Source: Magnetospirillum fulvum MGU-K5 (lineage in GTDB: Bacteria; Pseudomonadota; Alphaproteobacteria; Rhodospirillales; Magnetospirillaceae). From it: 64,000 nucleotides of DNA. The DNA lies in assembly GCF_000442515.1 (NCBI RefSeq), contig NZ_AQPH01000001.1:1-64000 (forward strand), in the 5' to 3' direction. The stretch's first letter is position 1, and every line of letters begins with the position of its first letter. Below are positions 21,801 through 29,503 of the stretch, piece after piece. A model generated the notes under the pieces. It saw nothing but the letters and a program-made list of their open reading frames with translations, made no database searches and had not been told where the DNA came from. The translations under genes were made by a program, and so were the position numbers.

Positions 21801-22556
21801 CTCGATCAGGCCCGCTCGCGCTCGGCCCGTGCCGCCGACCTGCAATTGGCGGTGCGGGGGATGTCGGGTTTGCGCGGCCTGCATTTCGACCCGCTGCCCG
21901 GTGCCGAACGGGAAGGCCAGATGATCCAGCGTACCGTCGAAGGGCAGGGTCAGCCGACGGTGATTCATTCCCGCGCCGATGCCCAGGAAAAGACCCTGCG
22001 CGATCTCGATCAACCGCCCGAGGTGCTCCACATCGCCACCCACGGCTTTTTCCTGAAGCCCGACGATACCCTGCGCAAACGTCTGCTCAAGCTCCAACGC
22101 TCCAGCGATTTTCAGGTGCCGCCGCCCGGCGACAATCCGTTGTTGCGGGCCGGTCTGGCCTTTGCCGGAATCAATTCCAACGCTCAGGTGCTGGGCGAGA
22201 TTGATACCGACAATGATGGAGTGCTGACCGCGCTGGAAGTGCTGGGGCTCGATCTGACCGGCACCCGCCTCGCTATCCTGTCGGCCTGCGAAACCGGCTT
22301 GGGCGAGATCCATGAGGGCGAGGGCGTCTATGGTCTGCGCCGTGCGTTCCAGGAAGCGGGGGCGCAGTCGGTGGTATCCTCGTTGTGGGAGGTCAGCGAC
22401 GCCGGGACCCAGACCTTGATGGCGGCTCTTTACAAACGGCTATTGGCGGGCAAGACTCCGCACGACGCCCTGCGCGAGGCCCAGTTGGAAATGCTCAGAA
22501 CGCCGCAATGGAGCACCCCGTACATCTGGTCCGCCTTCTTCATGGTCGGTGGCTGA
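18900..22556 (+). CDS. Exported TPR-CHAT protein (caspase-like peptidase fold)
   Basis: 1219-aa protein with a cleavable signal peptide (SAVALASFLWAVPAWA-ES, residues about 9-26), so the protein acts outside the cytoplasm. At least ten TPR units of the kinesin-light-chain type follow (LGAGHPETL, LGPSHPATL, LGDDHPATV, YGENHPATM, LGERHIDTL), to about residue 680. The C-terminal CHAT domain (about 940-1219) has the peptidase dyad His1048 (HIATHGFF) and Cys1130 (LSACETGLG), so it is probably active. The ATG at 18900 follows GGAGGA; the open frame extends upstream into the end of the cyclase gene but without a signal peptide. The substrate is unknown. Confidence 0.88.
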   Translation: MQRATIGSAWSAVALASFLWAVPAWAESVDSAIAEAGQAFAAGRAADVVRLDGEISRLRTVFPAWVAEKQAAASEIPAAKQRAAALWNRVHQQSILAAGAGDLPKALETARQAVSLARDNLGDGHFATIISYSDLAALQHLSGDVDAAEASYRQAIALARGALGAGHPETLKLDQALSRFYRDQVRLGPADSLLTEALAASTEALGAGHPQTLALAYALASARIDQGKVNEAGVGLVSLCATAARTFGEAHPDFARCLTLQGAVKHRQGEYASAAALFERAIAIQAAALPVADRQALATRLQLAQTYHRQGRLAEARAAQDSVIRDAVAASDQDSVLAAKGDLADVLDDLGEYQAAEAAAREVLDTQTARLGPSHPATLAALSSLASVLRRQGHLLEAEKLFDEALQRYRKALGDDHPATVVAVNNLGEILEKEGSFDRAEPVLRTALESSRRVYGENHPATMTTMNNLALLYESQGLFDKAEPLYQGVIAVFSRTIGPKHPDTIASTNNLAYLYMLKGEPDRAAVMFREVSDAWAKAYGPRHQNTLKALNNLARALHAQGRLKEAEANFDKALAARRATLGERHIDTLRSMHDLAALYRTTKRLPEAEALLKKTLEGDEAVLGAAHPYTFETLNSLAAVQEDRGESAAAFETRRLTFLRRTDFFGRVLPVTGDNAREGYLRLHAPEYSAYVALLARQNDAEAARALLEASLNRKGLLLKIASESQQITRLSRDPELKRLAAELTDVRKRLAALTLSGPTAETRDNHVEVVNGLEDRVNQLQGDLGRASQRFRRSVAALTPEDVVKALPADAALVDFVIYGEAGRQKLAAAVLRKEGEQPVFSLVRFDDPATIEAAVTKYRTVIQDEEVEIDDLLDAGEAATRLVWQPLEAALGGRKTVYLVPDGILNILPFSALVQKNRKYLIEAVDLHVLTSSRDLLPTPVGAAKGYLIDAGPDYNTDAVVGRDVLDQARSRSARAADLQLAVRGMSGLRGLHFDPLPGAEREGQMIQRTVEGQGQPTVIHSRADAQEKTLRDLDQPPEVLHIATHGFFLKPDDTLRKRLLKLQRSSDFQVPPPGDNPLLRAGLAFAGINSNAQVLGEIDTDNDGVLTALEVLGLDLTGTRLAILSACETGLGEIHEGEGVYGLRRAFQEAGAQSVVSSLWEVSDAGTQTLMAALYKRLLAGKTPHDALREAQLEMLRTPQWSTPYIWSAFFMVGG

Positions 22557-24832
22557 TGCAGTTTGGGCGGCCTGGGTCCGACTCGTTTTTTCCGGCCGCA
22601 TTGTCTCCTGGCGGCCGGATGCGTCTGGTCGCGGTGTCTCCCGGGATCAGTTGGGTCGAGGTGCCCGAGGCCGATCTGCGGGTGCTGTGCGGCTGCCCCG
22701 CCGATAGCGTCAAGCATCTGATCAAGCGCGGCCTGATCGTCGAGACCGAGCAAAACGGGGTTTCGTTCGAGACCGGGCCGAACGCGATCTTGCTGTCCGA
22801 CGTCTCGCTTCAGAACGGGGCGTTCTGCAATCTGTCCGAATTCCCGATTCTCCAGATGCTATACCGCCAGGGGATGATCATTCCTGGCCATCCCAATTGC
22901 CGGGGCCGTAAGCCGTTGATCCTCGGTTCGGCCCAGCAGGTTGATGCCCAGCTTGAGTATGTGATGCGGGGCAATTACGGTCTGCTGTCGGTCGAGGAGA
23001 TGGTCGAGGCCGGAGTTCCCCCCGAGATCGCTCAGGAATGGATGCGGATGAAGCTCCGCTTTGCGTTCGGTGCGATCCGTCCGCCCCGCGATCTGCTCGA
23101 TACCTGCATCGTCGGCGACGGGCTGTCCTTGCTGCCCGGCGGGGTGACGGTGCGGCGAACCGCCCTCAACGTCTTCGAGTTTGCCTATCAGGGCGAGACG
23201 GTGACGGTCGATCTGAATCTCGGGTGTGGGAGGACCTATCAGACTCCCTATCACCTCGGCTATCACGATCTCGAACGTGGCTATTTCACCATCGTTCATT
23301 CCGGCGAGGGTGATGGCTGGGACGCCGAGCGCGCTGCGATCTCGACGATCATGATGGTGCAGGGCAAGGTCTATCTGATCGACGCCGGCCCCAATATCCA
23401 TGCTTCGCTTCGGGCGCTGGGGATCGGGGTTCAGGAGGTCGCGGGGATTTTTCATACCCATTGCCATGATGATCATTTCTGCGGCTTGACCACTCTGTTC
23501 CGCGCCGATCATCGCATCAAATATTTCGCGGTCCCGCCGGTGCGGGCTTCGGTGGCCAAGAAGTTGGCGGCGCTGACCGGAGTGGACGAGGATTCGTTCG
23601 GCGCTTATTTCGACGTCTGCGATCTGACCCTGGGGGCGTGGAACGAGATCGAGGGATTCGAGGTTTTGCCGCTGTTTTCGCCTCATCCGGTCGAAAACTC
23701 GGTGTTTCACTTCCGCACCCCGTGGGAGGGCGGCTATCGCACCTATGCTCATCTGGCCGATATCGTTTCGCTCGATGTGCTGGGGCAGATGGTCGATGAC
23801 GACGAGAGCCATCACGGGATCAGCAGCGCTCTGTTTGAGCAGGTCCGCGCTGATTATCTGATTCCCGCCGACATCAAGAAGCTCGATATCGGCGGCGGTT
23901 TGATCCATGGCTCGGCCGAGGATTTCAGCGAGGATCGCTCGGGCAAGATCGTACTGGCCCATACCGCGCTACCGCTGACCCGGGCCCAGAAACGGATCGG
24001 ATCGGGTGCGCCGTTTGGCACCGTCGATGTCCTGATCCCGTCGCACCCGGAATCCCGCCTTAGCACCGCGCGCGACACCTTACGGGCTTATTTCCCAGGC
24101 GTGCCCGGCCACCAGATTCTCAGCCTGCTCAACCATCCGGTGGTGACGATCAATCCGGAAACGATCTTGCTGCGCGAGGGGGCTCATTGCGAAGCGATTC
24201 ATCTGGTCCTGACTGGGCTGGTCGAAGTGATCGAGTCGGAAAACGACGGCAGCGCGATTTTGTCGGCCGGGGCCTTGGTCGGTGAATCCTATGCCTTGTC
24301 GGGCGAGCCGTCGCGTGAGACCTTCCGCGCCCTTAGCTTCGTTCGGGCGCTGCGTATTCCCGCCGCGCTCTATTGTACCTTCGTCGAGCGTAACCAGATG
24401 ACCCGGCGTATCACCAGATTGGCCGAATTGCGGGATTTCTTCACCCATACCTGGCTGTTCGGCGAAAGCCTGTCCAATCTGACCCAGGTGCGTCTGGCCG
24501 AGGCGTCGACCTTCACCTCGCTTGACGATGGTCAGCCACTCGATCCCCGCCACCGGGACGAATTGTTTCTGGTCCGCGCCGGATCGCTGGCCCGGTACAG
24601 CGATGATGGCAACCTGATCGACCGCGCTGGGCCGGGTGACCCGTTCAACGAATCCGAAGTGCTGTTCGGCTGTACCTCAGCCGGGCACCTGCGGGCCGAG
24701 GGGACGACCGAACTCCTCTCGGTGCCGGGGGCGCTAGTACGCGAGATTCCGGTGGCGCGGTGGAAGCTGCTGGAATTGCATCAACGGCGGATGCGCCTGT
24801 TTCCTTTATCCGTCGAGGGGGAGAGATCCTGA
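22556..24832 (+). CDS. Metallo-beta-lactamase-fold protein with C-terminal cyclic-nucleotide-binding domain
   Basis: 758-aa protein, no signal peptide, so cytoplasmic. Start ATG overlaps the CHAT gene's TGA (TGATG), implying translational coupling. The N-terminal about 230 residues are of unknown type. The MBL core has the metal motif HTHCHDDHFCG (near residue 302). A cNMP-binding jelly roll covers about 530-640 (LLREGAHCEAIHLVLTGLVEV, GALVGESYALSG, then an Arg/Glu-containing stretch), and a second, diverged jelly roll seems to follow (about 650-745). Because the cyclase lies two genes upstream, regulation of the hydrolase by cAMP is inferred. The substrate cannot be told. Confidence 0.85.
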   Translation: MQFGRPGSDSFFPAALSPGGRMRLVAVSPGISWVEVPEADLRVLCGCPADSVKHLIKRGLIVETEQNGVSFETGPNAILLSDVSLQNGAFCNLSEFPILQMLYRQGMIIPGHPNCRGRKPLILGSAQQVDAQLEYVMRGNYGLLSVEEMVEAGVPPEIAQEWMRMKLRFAFGAIRPPRDLLDTCIVGDGLSLLPGGVTVRRTALNVFEFAYQGETVTVDLNLGCGRTYQTPYHLGYHDLERGYFTIVHSGEGDGWDAERAAISTIMMVQGKVYLIDAGPNIHASLRALGIGVQEVAGIFHTHCHDDHFCGLTTLFRADHRIKYFAVPPVRASVAKKLAALTGVDEDSFGAYFDVCDLTLGAWNEIEGFEVLPLFSPHPVENSVFHFRTPWEGGYRTYAHLADIVSLDVLGQMVDDDESHHGISSALFEQVRADYLIPADIKKLDIGGGLIHGSAEDFSEDRSGKIVLAHTALPLTRAQKRIGSGAPFGTVDVLIPSHPESRLSTARDTLRAYFPGVPGHQILSLLNHPVVTINPETILLREGAHCEAIHLVLTGLVEVIESENDGSAILSAGALVGESYALSGEPSRETFRALSFVRALRIPAALYCTFVERNQMTRRITRLAELRDFFTHTWLFGESLSNLTQVRLAEASTFTSLDDGQPLDPRHRDELFLVRAGSLARYSDDGNLIDRAGPGDPFNESEVLFGCTSAGHLRAEGTTELLSVPGALVREIPVARWKLLELHQRRMRLFPLSVEGERS

Positions 24833-25299
24833 GACCGTTTCGCGACGTTTCCCGCGCGGGGCTGGCGCTATCGCTGTTGCTGCTGCCGTCCTGTGCCTCT
24901 GTCATCAATGCGTCGAGTTCCGACGTGCTGATCCGTACCCGGCCCGAACCGGCGCGCTGCGCCTTGAGCGGGCAGGGCGGCTATCGCGAGACGATCGACG
25001 CCCCGGCGACGGTTGCGGTGCCGCGTTCGGCCGCGCCGGTCACCGTATCCTGTAGCGCTCCCGGCTATCGCCAGACCGTCGCGACCCTCAGCGCTTCGGC
25101 CGACGGCTGGGTGTGGGGGAATTCCGCCCTGGTGATCGTGACGGGCGGGGTTGCTTTCCTCGGCATGGCGGTCGACGAGGCGACCGGCTCGGTCTGGAAT
25201 TACCAACCCGATTTTACCGTGCCACTAGACGAGGACAAACCCCGGCCACTCAATTTGCGCCAGCGCGGCGAGGCGGCGTCCACCAAACTGGGGGAATAA
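24760..25299 (+). CDS. Probable lipoprotein with PEGA-like domain
   Basis: Contains a clear lipobox (LALSLLLLPSC), so it is probably an outer- or inner-membrane lipoprotein, followed by a beta-rich PEGA-like stretch (VLIRTRPEPARCALSGQGG, VTVSCSAPGYRQTVATL) and a hydrophobic segment (ALVIVTGGVAFLGMAV). The listed GTG start overlaps the preceding gene by 73 bp and gives a long n-region. A CTG at 24829, overlapping the preceding TGA and 5 nt after GGGGGAGA, would give a more usual 22-residue signal peptide and may be the real start. It ends the cyclase-CHAT-MBL gene run. Confidence 0.7.
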   Translation: MEAAGIASTADAPVSFIRRGGEILRPFRDVSRAGLALSLLLLPSCASVINASSSDVLIRTRPEPARCALSGQGGYRETIDAPATVAVPRSAAPVTVSCSAPGYRQTVATLSASADGWVWGNSALVIVTGGVAFLGMAVDEATGSVWNYQPDFTVPLDEDKPRPLNLRQRGEAASTKLGE

Positions 25300-25309
25300 C
25301 GCGCCGGTC

Positions 25310-26479
25310 TTAGCGCATCGTGAGATGGGTGCGCAGGTCCGCGCCGAGCACCGCCTGCAACTCGCCCAGATCGTTGGATGGCACCGCGACGAACGTGAAC
25401 GCGAACACGGGATAGCGGTTGAAATCGGTGGGGCGAAGCTCGAGCACGCGGCTGAACCGGGCGGCAAATCCGTCATAATCAACCGATTGAATCCGGGCGA
25501 GATCGACCGAGTTCGGCAGGTCGGAGACGACGATCGCCGTGGTGCGCCCCGTCGTTGCCGCCGCGATGCTGGACCAGTCGATGGTTTCGCCCCGCAGGTA
25601 ACAGCGATACGGATTGATGCCATAGGCAAAGGACGCCAGATCGGTCGCGCACCAGCCACCGAAGCGCATCGGGTTGACCTCGATGGGGGCGGCGTTGCCC
25701 GCAGCGTCGATGCGCATCTCGACATGAACCGGGAAGTCCGTGATCCGGGCGCGGCGACCGACTTCGGCCAGGAAGTCCAAGGCTGGTGCACCGAGGCGCG
25801 CCACCGTTTCGGCATTGGTGTAGTAGACGCGGTCGCTGACATCGTTGGCCGAAGCGAACAGATGGGTATAGGCATTGACAAGTACCGGCGTTCCGGTCGT
25901 GTCGTAATAGGCGTCGATTGCGAACTCTTCGCCCGGGATGACCTCTTCGATGATGAAGCGATCCAGGCCGAGAACCTGCTGTGGATACAAAGTGGCGAAC
26001 TGGCTGGCTTCGTGCTCGATCGCGTCGATGGCCTTCCGCCACGCCTCGACGGACTCGACGACGTGGACCCCCATGCTGAAAAACCCGACGGCGGGTTTGA
26101 TGACGAACGGAAACGGGATGGTGTTGGGGTCGAACCCGCGCAACTCGGCAAGCGAGCAGGCGGCAAAGCGGTACCCCGGGTAGAGATCGGCCACGAGTTC
26201 GCGGAACGCCACCTTATCCTTGAACAGCTCGATCATTCTGGGCCGATCGGTGTCCGAAAGATGCTCGGCGATCCATCCGATGGCGTTCTCTGAATTGGCG
26301 TAAAGGCGGGCGCCCGGTTTGGCGGCCGCCGCCGCGAAGGTTGCCGCATCGACGATCAACGATTCAGCGCGTCCGGTCAGGCGGCGGCGGGCGATCGGGG
26401 TGTCAAGGACCGGGAGACCCAACGCGCCGATGGTGGCGACGAGAAGATCCGAGACGTATGGCTCTTCGAGAATAAACAC
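25310..26479 (-). CDS. ATP-grasp domain protein of unknown substrate
   Basis: 389-aa cytoplasmic protein with ATP-grasp features: an ATP-binding lysine in FPFVIKPAVGFFSMGV (near residue 125), the acidic FIIEEVIPGEEFAID, and the metal-binding region HVEMRID...APIEVNPMRFGGW (near 265). The fold joins carboxylates to amines or thiols through acyl-phosphates, but no pathway partner is adjacent to name the substrate. The start is a GTG at 26479, 8 nt after GGAG. It is convergent with the lipoprotein gene (10-bp gap) and lies directly downstream of the response regulator gene, on the same strand. Confidence 0.8.
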   Translation of the reverse strand: MFILEEPYVSDLLVATIGALGLPVLDTPIARRRLTGRAESLIVDAATFAAAAAKPGARLYANSENAIGWIAEHLSDTDRPRMIELFKDKVAFRELVADLYPGYRFAACSLAELRGFDPNTIPFPFVIKPAVGFFSMGVHVVESVEAWRKAIDAIEHEASQFATLYPQQVLGLDRFIIEEVIPGEEFAIDAYYDTTGTPVLVNAYTHLFASANDVSDRVYYTNAETVARLGAPALDFLAEVGRRARITDFPVHVEMRIDAAGNAAPIEVNPMRFGGWCATDLASFAYGINPYRCYLRGETIDWSSIAAATTGRTTAIVVSDLPNSVDLARIQSVDYDGFAARFSRVLELRPTDFNRYPVFAFTFVAVPSNDLGELQAVLGADLRTHLTMR

Positions 26480-26517
26480 AGAGAGGCTCCGCGATGGTGG
26501 GGATGTGCGGTCTGGCC

Positions 26518-27246
26518 TCAGCCGCCGACCAGCCGGTATCCGACGCCATGGACGGTCAGAATAATCGCGGGGTGACGCGAATCCTCTTCGATTTTGCGCC
26601 GCAGCCGTCCGACCAGAACGTCAATGGTGCGGTCGATCACCGCTTCGCCATCGTGCTGGGTGAGGTCGAGCAACTGGTCGCGGGTCAGCGCCCGCCCCGC
26701 ATTGCGCGCCAGTGCAGCCAACACGTCGAACTCGCCCCGGGTCAGGCGTACGTTTTCGGCTTTGGGGGAAAAGAGCTGGCGGGCATCGCAATCGAGCTTC
26801 CATCCGGCAAAGGAATAAACGCCCGAGGCGGAGCGCTCGGCGGCCATCGTCGGGGCGACCCGGCGTTGCAGGTTGCGGACCCGCACCGCCAATTCACGCG
26901 GATTGAATGGTTTGGTGATATAGTCGTCGGCCCCGATCTCGAGACCGACGATCCGGTCGGTTTCGTCTTGCCGCGCCGTGACCAGGATGATTCCGACTGA
27001 GGATTTAGCCCGTAATTCCCGCGCCAGGATCAAACCGCTTTCGTCCGGTAGATTGATGTCGAGCAGGACCACATCGGGAATGGCGCGGGCGACGATCGCT
27101 TTCATGTCGCGGGCATCGCTTGCCTCGCTGACCTGAAACCCCTCGGCCTGCATATAGGCCGCCAGTTTGCTCCGGGTAACCGGGTCGTCTTCGACGATCA
27201 GTACGTGAGCTTTAGCCTGCACGGCAATGGTCTCCAACTGACGCAT
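26518..27246 (-). CDS. OmpR-family response regulator, TorR-like
   Basis: DNA-binding response regulator. Receiver domain with acidic pair (IVEDDPVT), phosphoacceptor Asp63 in LLDINLPDESGL and Lys in ADDYITKPF; winged-helix C-terminal domain ends HGVGYRLVGG. The stretch GIILVTARQDETDRIVGLE closely resembles TorR/ArcA-type regulators. The ATG at 27246 has no clear ribosome-binding site; a GTG at 27222 preceded by GGAG gives the more usual N-terminus (M)QAKAHVLIVEDD and may be the true start. It is divergent from a membrane HATPase gene, its likely partner. Confidence 0.9.
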   Translation of the reverse strand: MRQLETIAVQAKAHVLIVEDDPVTRSKLAAYMQAEGFQVSEASDARDMKAIVARAIPDVVLLDINLPDESGLILARELRAKSSVGIILVTARQDETDRIVGLEIGADDYITKPFNPRELAVRVRNLQRRVAPTMAAERSASGVYSFAGWKLDCDARQLFSPKAENVRLTRGEFDVLAALARNAGRALTRDQLLDLTQHDGEAVIDRTIDVLVGRLRRKIEEDSRHPAIILTVHGVGYRLVGG

Positions 27247-27255
27247 TCACGACTC

Positions 27256-27318
27256 ATTTATATCTTATTTCTCTTTAATTCAATCGTTGCCGTAATTTCA
27301 TTGAGATTTATGTCTTAT
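27256..27318. promoter_or_regulatory. Direct repeats in the shared promoter of the regulator / HATPase pair
   Basis: ATTTATATCTTAT (27256-27268) and ATTTATGTCTTAT (27306-27318) match at 12 of 13 positions, in the same orientation, start to start 50 bp apart (about five helical turns). The region is strikingly AT-rich compared with its surroundings. OmpR-family regulators commonly bind such direct repeats, so autoregulation is plausible. Confidence 0.4.
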
Positions 27319-27394
27319 AAGGGTTGATGTTCGCCTCTCTGACGTCGGGCGTTAAAGGGGCCGGGGGTAACCGCAAAGAGATAAGTATCGCATC

Positions 27395-28276
27395 ATGAAC
27401 GCTCAATCCTCTGGAGGCGGAAACAGGCAGACCTTGGCCGTTTTGTTTCCCGTGGTGGGAGCGGCCATGCTTGCCTTGGTGTGGTCTGTCGGAAGCGATG
27501 GTCTGGCTCGGACCAGCGGCTTTTTTCAGCGCCTTTCTGGCATAGAGGGGGCCGTTAGTTCGCTGGCCTTGTCCCAGATTTTTTTGATTGCGGTGGTGAT
27601 GGTCGGCGTCGCCGGAATCGCTGTTATCGTCAGCACTTTGCGGCATCGTCAGAATCGGCTGGAAATGATGCTGCACGGCCGCTCGTGTGACACAGCGGGA
27701 TCGGACGATCCCGGCCGGAGCGGGTGGATCGCCGCCGAGGCCGGTCCCTATCCGCACTCCTTTAGCCATCGCGTGGTTGCCGCTCCTTCGGCGGCCGTGG
27801 CGCAGGCGCGGCGGTCTTTGGCGGGGGCTTTAAGCGATGCCGATGTTGCCCTGATCGTCGATCCACTGCCGGAGGTTTTTGCCGAACCGGATGCGCTGGT
27901 CGATATCTTCACCCGGCTGATCGACAACGCGGTGCGCTTCCGCTCACCGCACCGGCGGCCGGTGGTTCATATCTCTGCCGCCCGCGATGGGGCGATGATC
28001 GAGTTTCGTATCCGGGACAATGGCTTGGGTATTGATCCGGCCCGCGCCGCCCGATTGTTCGAAATTCTCCGTCAGACCGGGGCGGGTGACGACAGCATCG
28101 GAGCCGGTTTGAGCTTGGTCCGCCGTCGGGTCGAGTGGATGGGCGGCACGATCTGGGTCGATCTCAGCCCGGGTCAGGTGGGGACGACGTTCGGATTTTC
28201 GATGCCCGCTTTGCCGATCACGGCGGCAAGTCGGCCGCTGTCGCGGCGCTGTCAATTCGGTCAGTCCGCACTCTGA
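27395..28276 (+). CDS. Membrane-anchored histidine-kinase-like ATPase lacking the DHp domain
   Basis: 293-aa protein with two predicted TM helices (about residues 13-31 and 60-82) and a C-terminal HATPase_c domain: N box LIDNAVRF, G1 DNGLGID, G2 GAGLSLVRR. The sequence between TM2 and the ATPase is only about 75 residues and I find no H-box or dimerisation helix pair, so the usual phosphoacceptor histidine seems absent. It is divergent from the TorR-like regulator gene. It may act as an ATP-binding partner of another kinase, as a phosphatase, or be degenerate. Confidence 0.75.
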   Translation: MNAQSSGGGNRQTLAVLFPVVGAAMLALVWSVGSDGLARTSGFFQRLSGIEGAVSSLALSQIFLIAVVMVGVAGIAVIVSTLRHRQNRLEMMLHGRSCDTAGSDDPGRSGWIAAEAGPYPHSFSHRVVAAPSAAVAQARRSLAGALSDADVALIVDPLPEVFAEPDALVDIFTRLIDNAVRFRSPHRRPVVHISAARDGAMIEFRIRDNGLGIDPARAARLFEILRQTGAGDDSIGAGLSLVRRRVEWMGGTIWVDLSPGQVGTTFGFSMPALPITAASRPLSRRCQFGQSAL

Positions 28277-28305
28277 TCATCACCGGCGGGACGGAAGTGC
28301 AACAC

Positions 28306-28692
28306 TCAGCGCATCGGCGTCGAGGGCGGGACGAAGCCGATCAGACGATCATTCCCCTCATTATAAGGCTGGGCATAGCAGGTCGGGCGGGCCAGCGTGC
28401 TATAGCAATAAATCTGCGGCGGCGGCGGCGGCTTGCCCACCCACTCGCGGCAATAGGCCTCGCCGCGTTCGGCCCGCGGGCTCGAGCAATCCTTATCGGT
28501 GATCCAGCCATAGATGTGATCGACGATGGATTTGTGCGTTCCCATCAGGCTGAACGCCTCGAAATGCATCATGGTATAAGGGTCGGGCAGGGGCTTGGGC
28601 GCCGTCCCAAATCCGGTCGATGTCAAATAGTAGCATCCCCCCAGCGGGAGGAGCAGGACCAGCGTCGCCAGGGGAACGCGTCTTGACACCAT
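28306..28692 (-). CDS. Small putative lipoprotein of unknown function
   Basis: 128 aa from ATG 28692, which gives a compact lipoprotein signal (VPLATLVLLLPLGGC). The mature part has four further cysteines (DKDC, EAYC, IYC, PTC) in a Pro-rich second half (KPPPPPQIYCY), suggesting disulfides in the periplasm. An earlier in-frame ATG at 28752 is possible. I do not recognise the family. It is convergent with the HATPase gene. Confidence 0.6.
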   Translation of the reverse strand: MVSRRVPLATLVLLLPLGGCYYLTSTGFGTAPKPLPDPYTMMHFEAFSLMGTHKSIVDHIYGWITDKDCSSPRAERGEAYCREWVGKPPPPPQIYCYSTLARPTCYAQPYNEGNDRLIGFVPPSTPMR

Positions 28693-28814
28693 TTCCCTGA
28701 TCCCATCCAAAATATTCCTGTGTATTGTGGGGAGGGAGCGGGGCCGAATCAATGGGCAGTTTCTGCCCAGGATGGTGGCCGGCCCCCGAGGCGAGGACGA
28801 CAGGGAGCAGAACT

Positions 28815-29369
28815 ATGGCGGTGGAAACTCCGACCGGAAGCCTGGGGGCAAAGGCCTCTGATTTCGCTTTGCCCGACACCAACAGGCGGGTCTGGACCCT
28901 GGCCGATATCGCTGGTCCGCGCGGGACCCTGGTGGTCTTCATGTGCAACCATTGTCCCTATGTCCTGGCGATTATCGATCGCTTGAACCGCGATGCCGCC
29001 GCGTTGAAGCAGCTGGGTATCGGGGTGGTGGGGATCAATGCCAACGATGCCGTGACCTATCCCGACGATTCGTTCGACAACATGGTGGCGTTTGCCAAAC
29101 AGCATGGTCTGGTTTTCCCCTATCTGCATGACGAGTCGCAGCAAGTTGCCCGGGCCTATGGCGCGGTGTGCACCCCGGACTTTTTCGGCTTCGATGCCGC
29201 GGGTGTGTTGCGCTATCGTGGCCGCCTTGATGCGTCGGGACGGCAACCGGGACCGCCCGATGCCAAGCGCGAACTGGTCGAAGCGATGCGTCTGATCGCC
29301 GAAACCGGCGAGACTCCGGACGGGCAGGTGCCCAGCATCGGCTGCTCGATCAAATGGCGGGACGAGTGA
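28815..29369 (+). CDS. Thioredoxin-fold peroxiredoxin/TlpA-like protein
   Basis: 184-aa protein with the AhpC/TSA-type thioredoxin fold: GAKASDFALPDTN, then FMCNHCPYVLA with a CxxC pair (near residue 44-47), and GAVCTPDFFGFD with the cis-Pro-containing loop. No signal peptide is seen, so it is cytoplasmic. It belongs to the thioredoxin-like proteins that carry a CNHCPYV motif; the physiological substrate is not established. The ATG at 28815 follows GGGAG at 8 nt; the frame is open upstream but non-homologous. Confidence 0.88.
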   Translation: MAVETPTGSLGAKASDFALPDTNRRVWTLADIAGPRGTLVVFMCNHCPYVLAIIDRLNRDAAALKQLGIGVVGINANDAVTYPDDSFDNMVAFAKQHGLVFPYLHDESQQVARAYGAVCTPDFFGFDAAGVLRYRGRLDASGRQPGPPDAKRELVEAMRLIAETGETPDGQVPSIGCSIKWRDE

Positions 29370-29503
29370 GCGCCGGTGATCTGGGGCGCTTTGCCCGACA
29401 GAAACGATAAAGATGTGAACCGGGGTTTGCCAAGACCGCCGCCGCGGACTATGTTACGGCGCGGCCGATCCGTGCGCCGCCTTCCCCCCATGGAGAGTCT
29501 TTC

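Noticed and set aside
18900..22556. TPR-CHAT as part of a type III-E CRISPR (Craspase-like) system
   Set aside because: No CRISPR array or cas7-11-like gene in the window, and the protein has a signal peptide, which does not suit a cytoplasmic RNA-guided complex.
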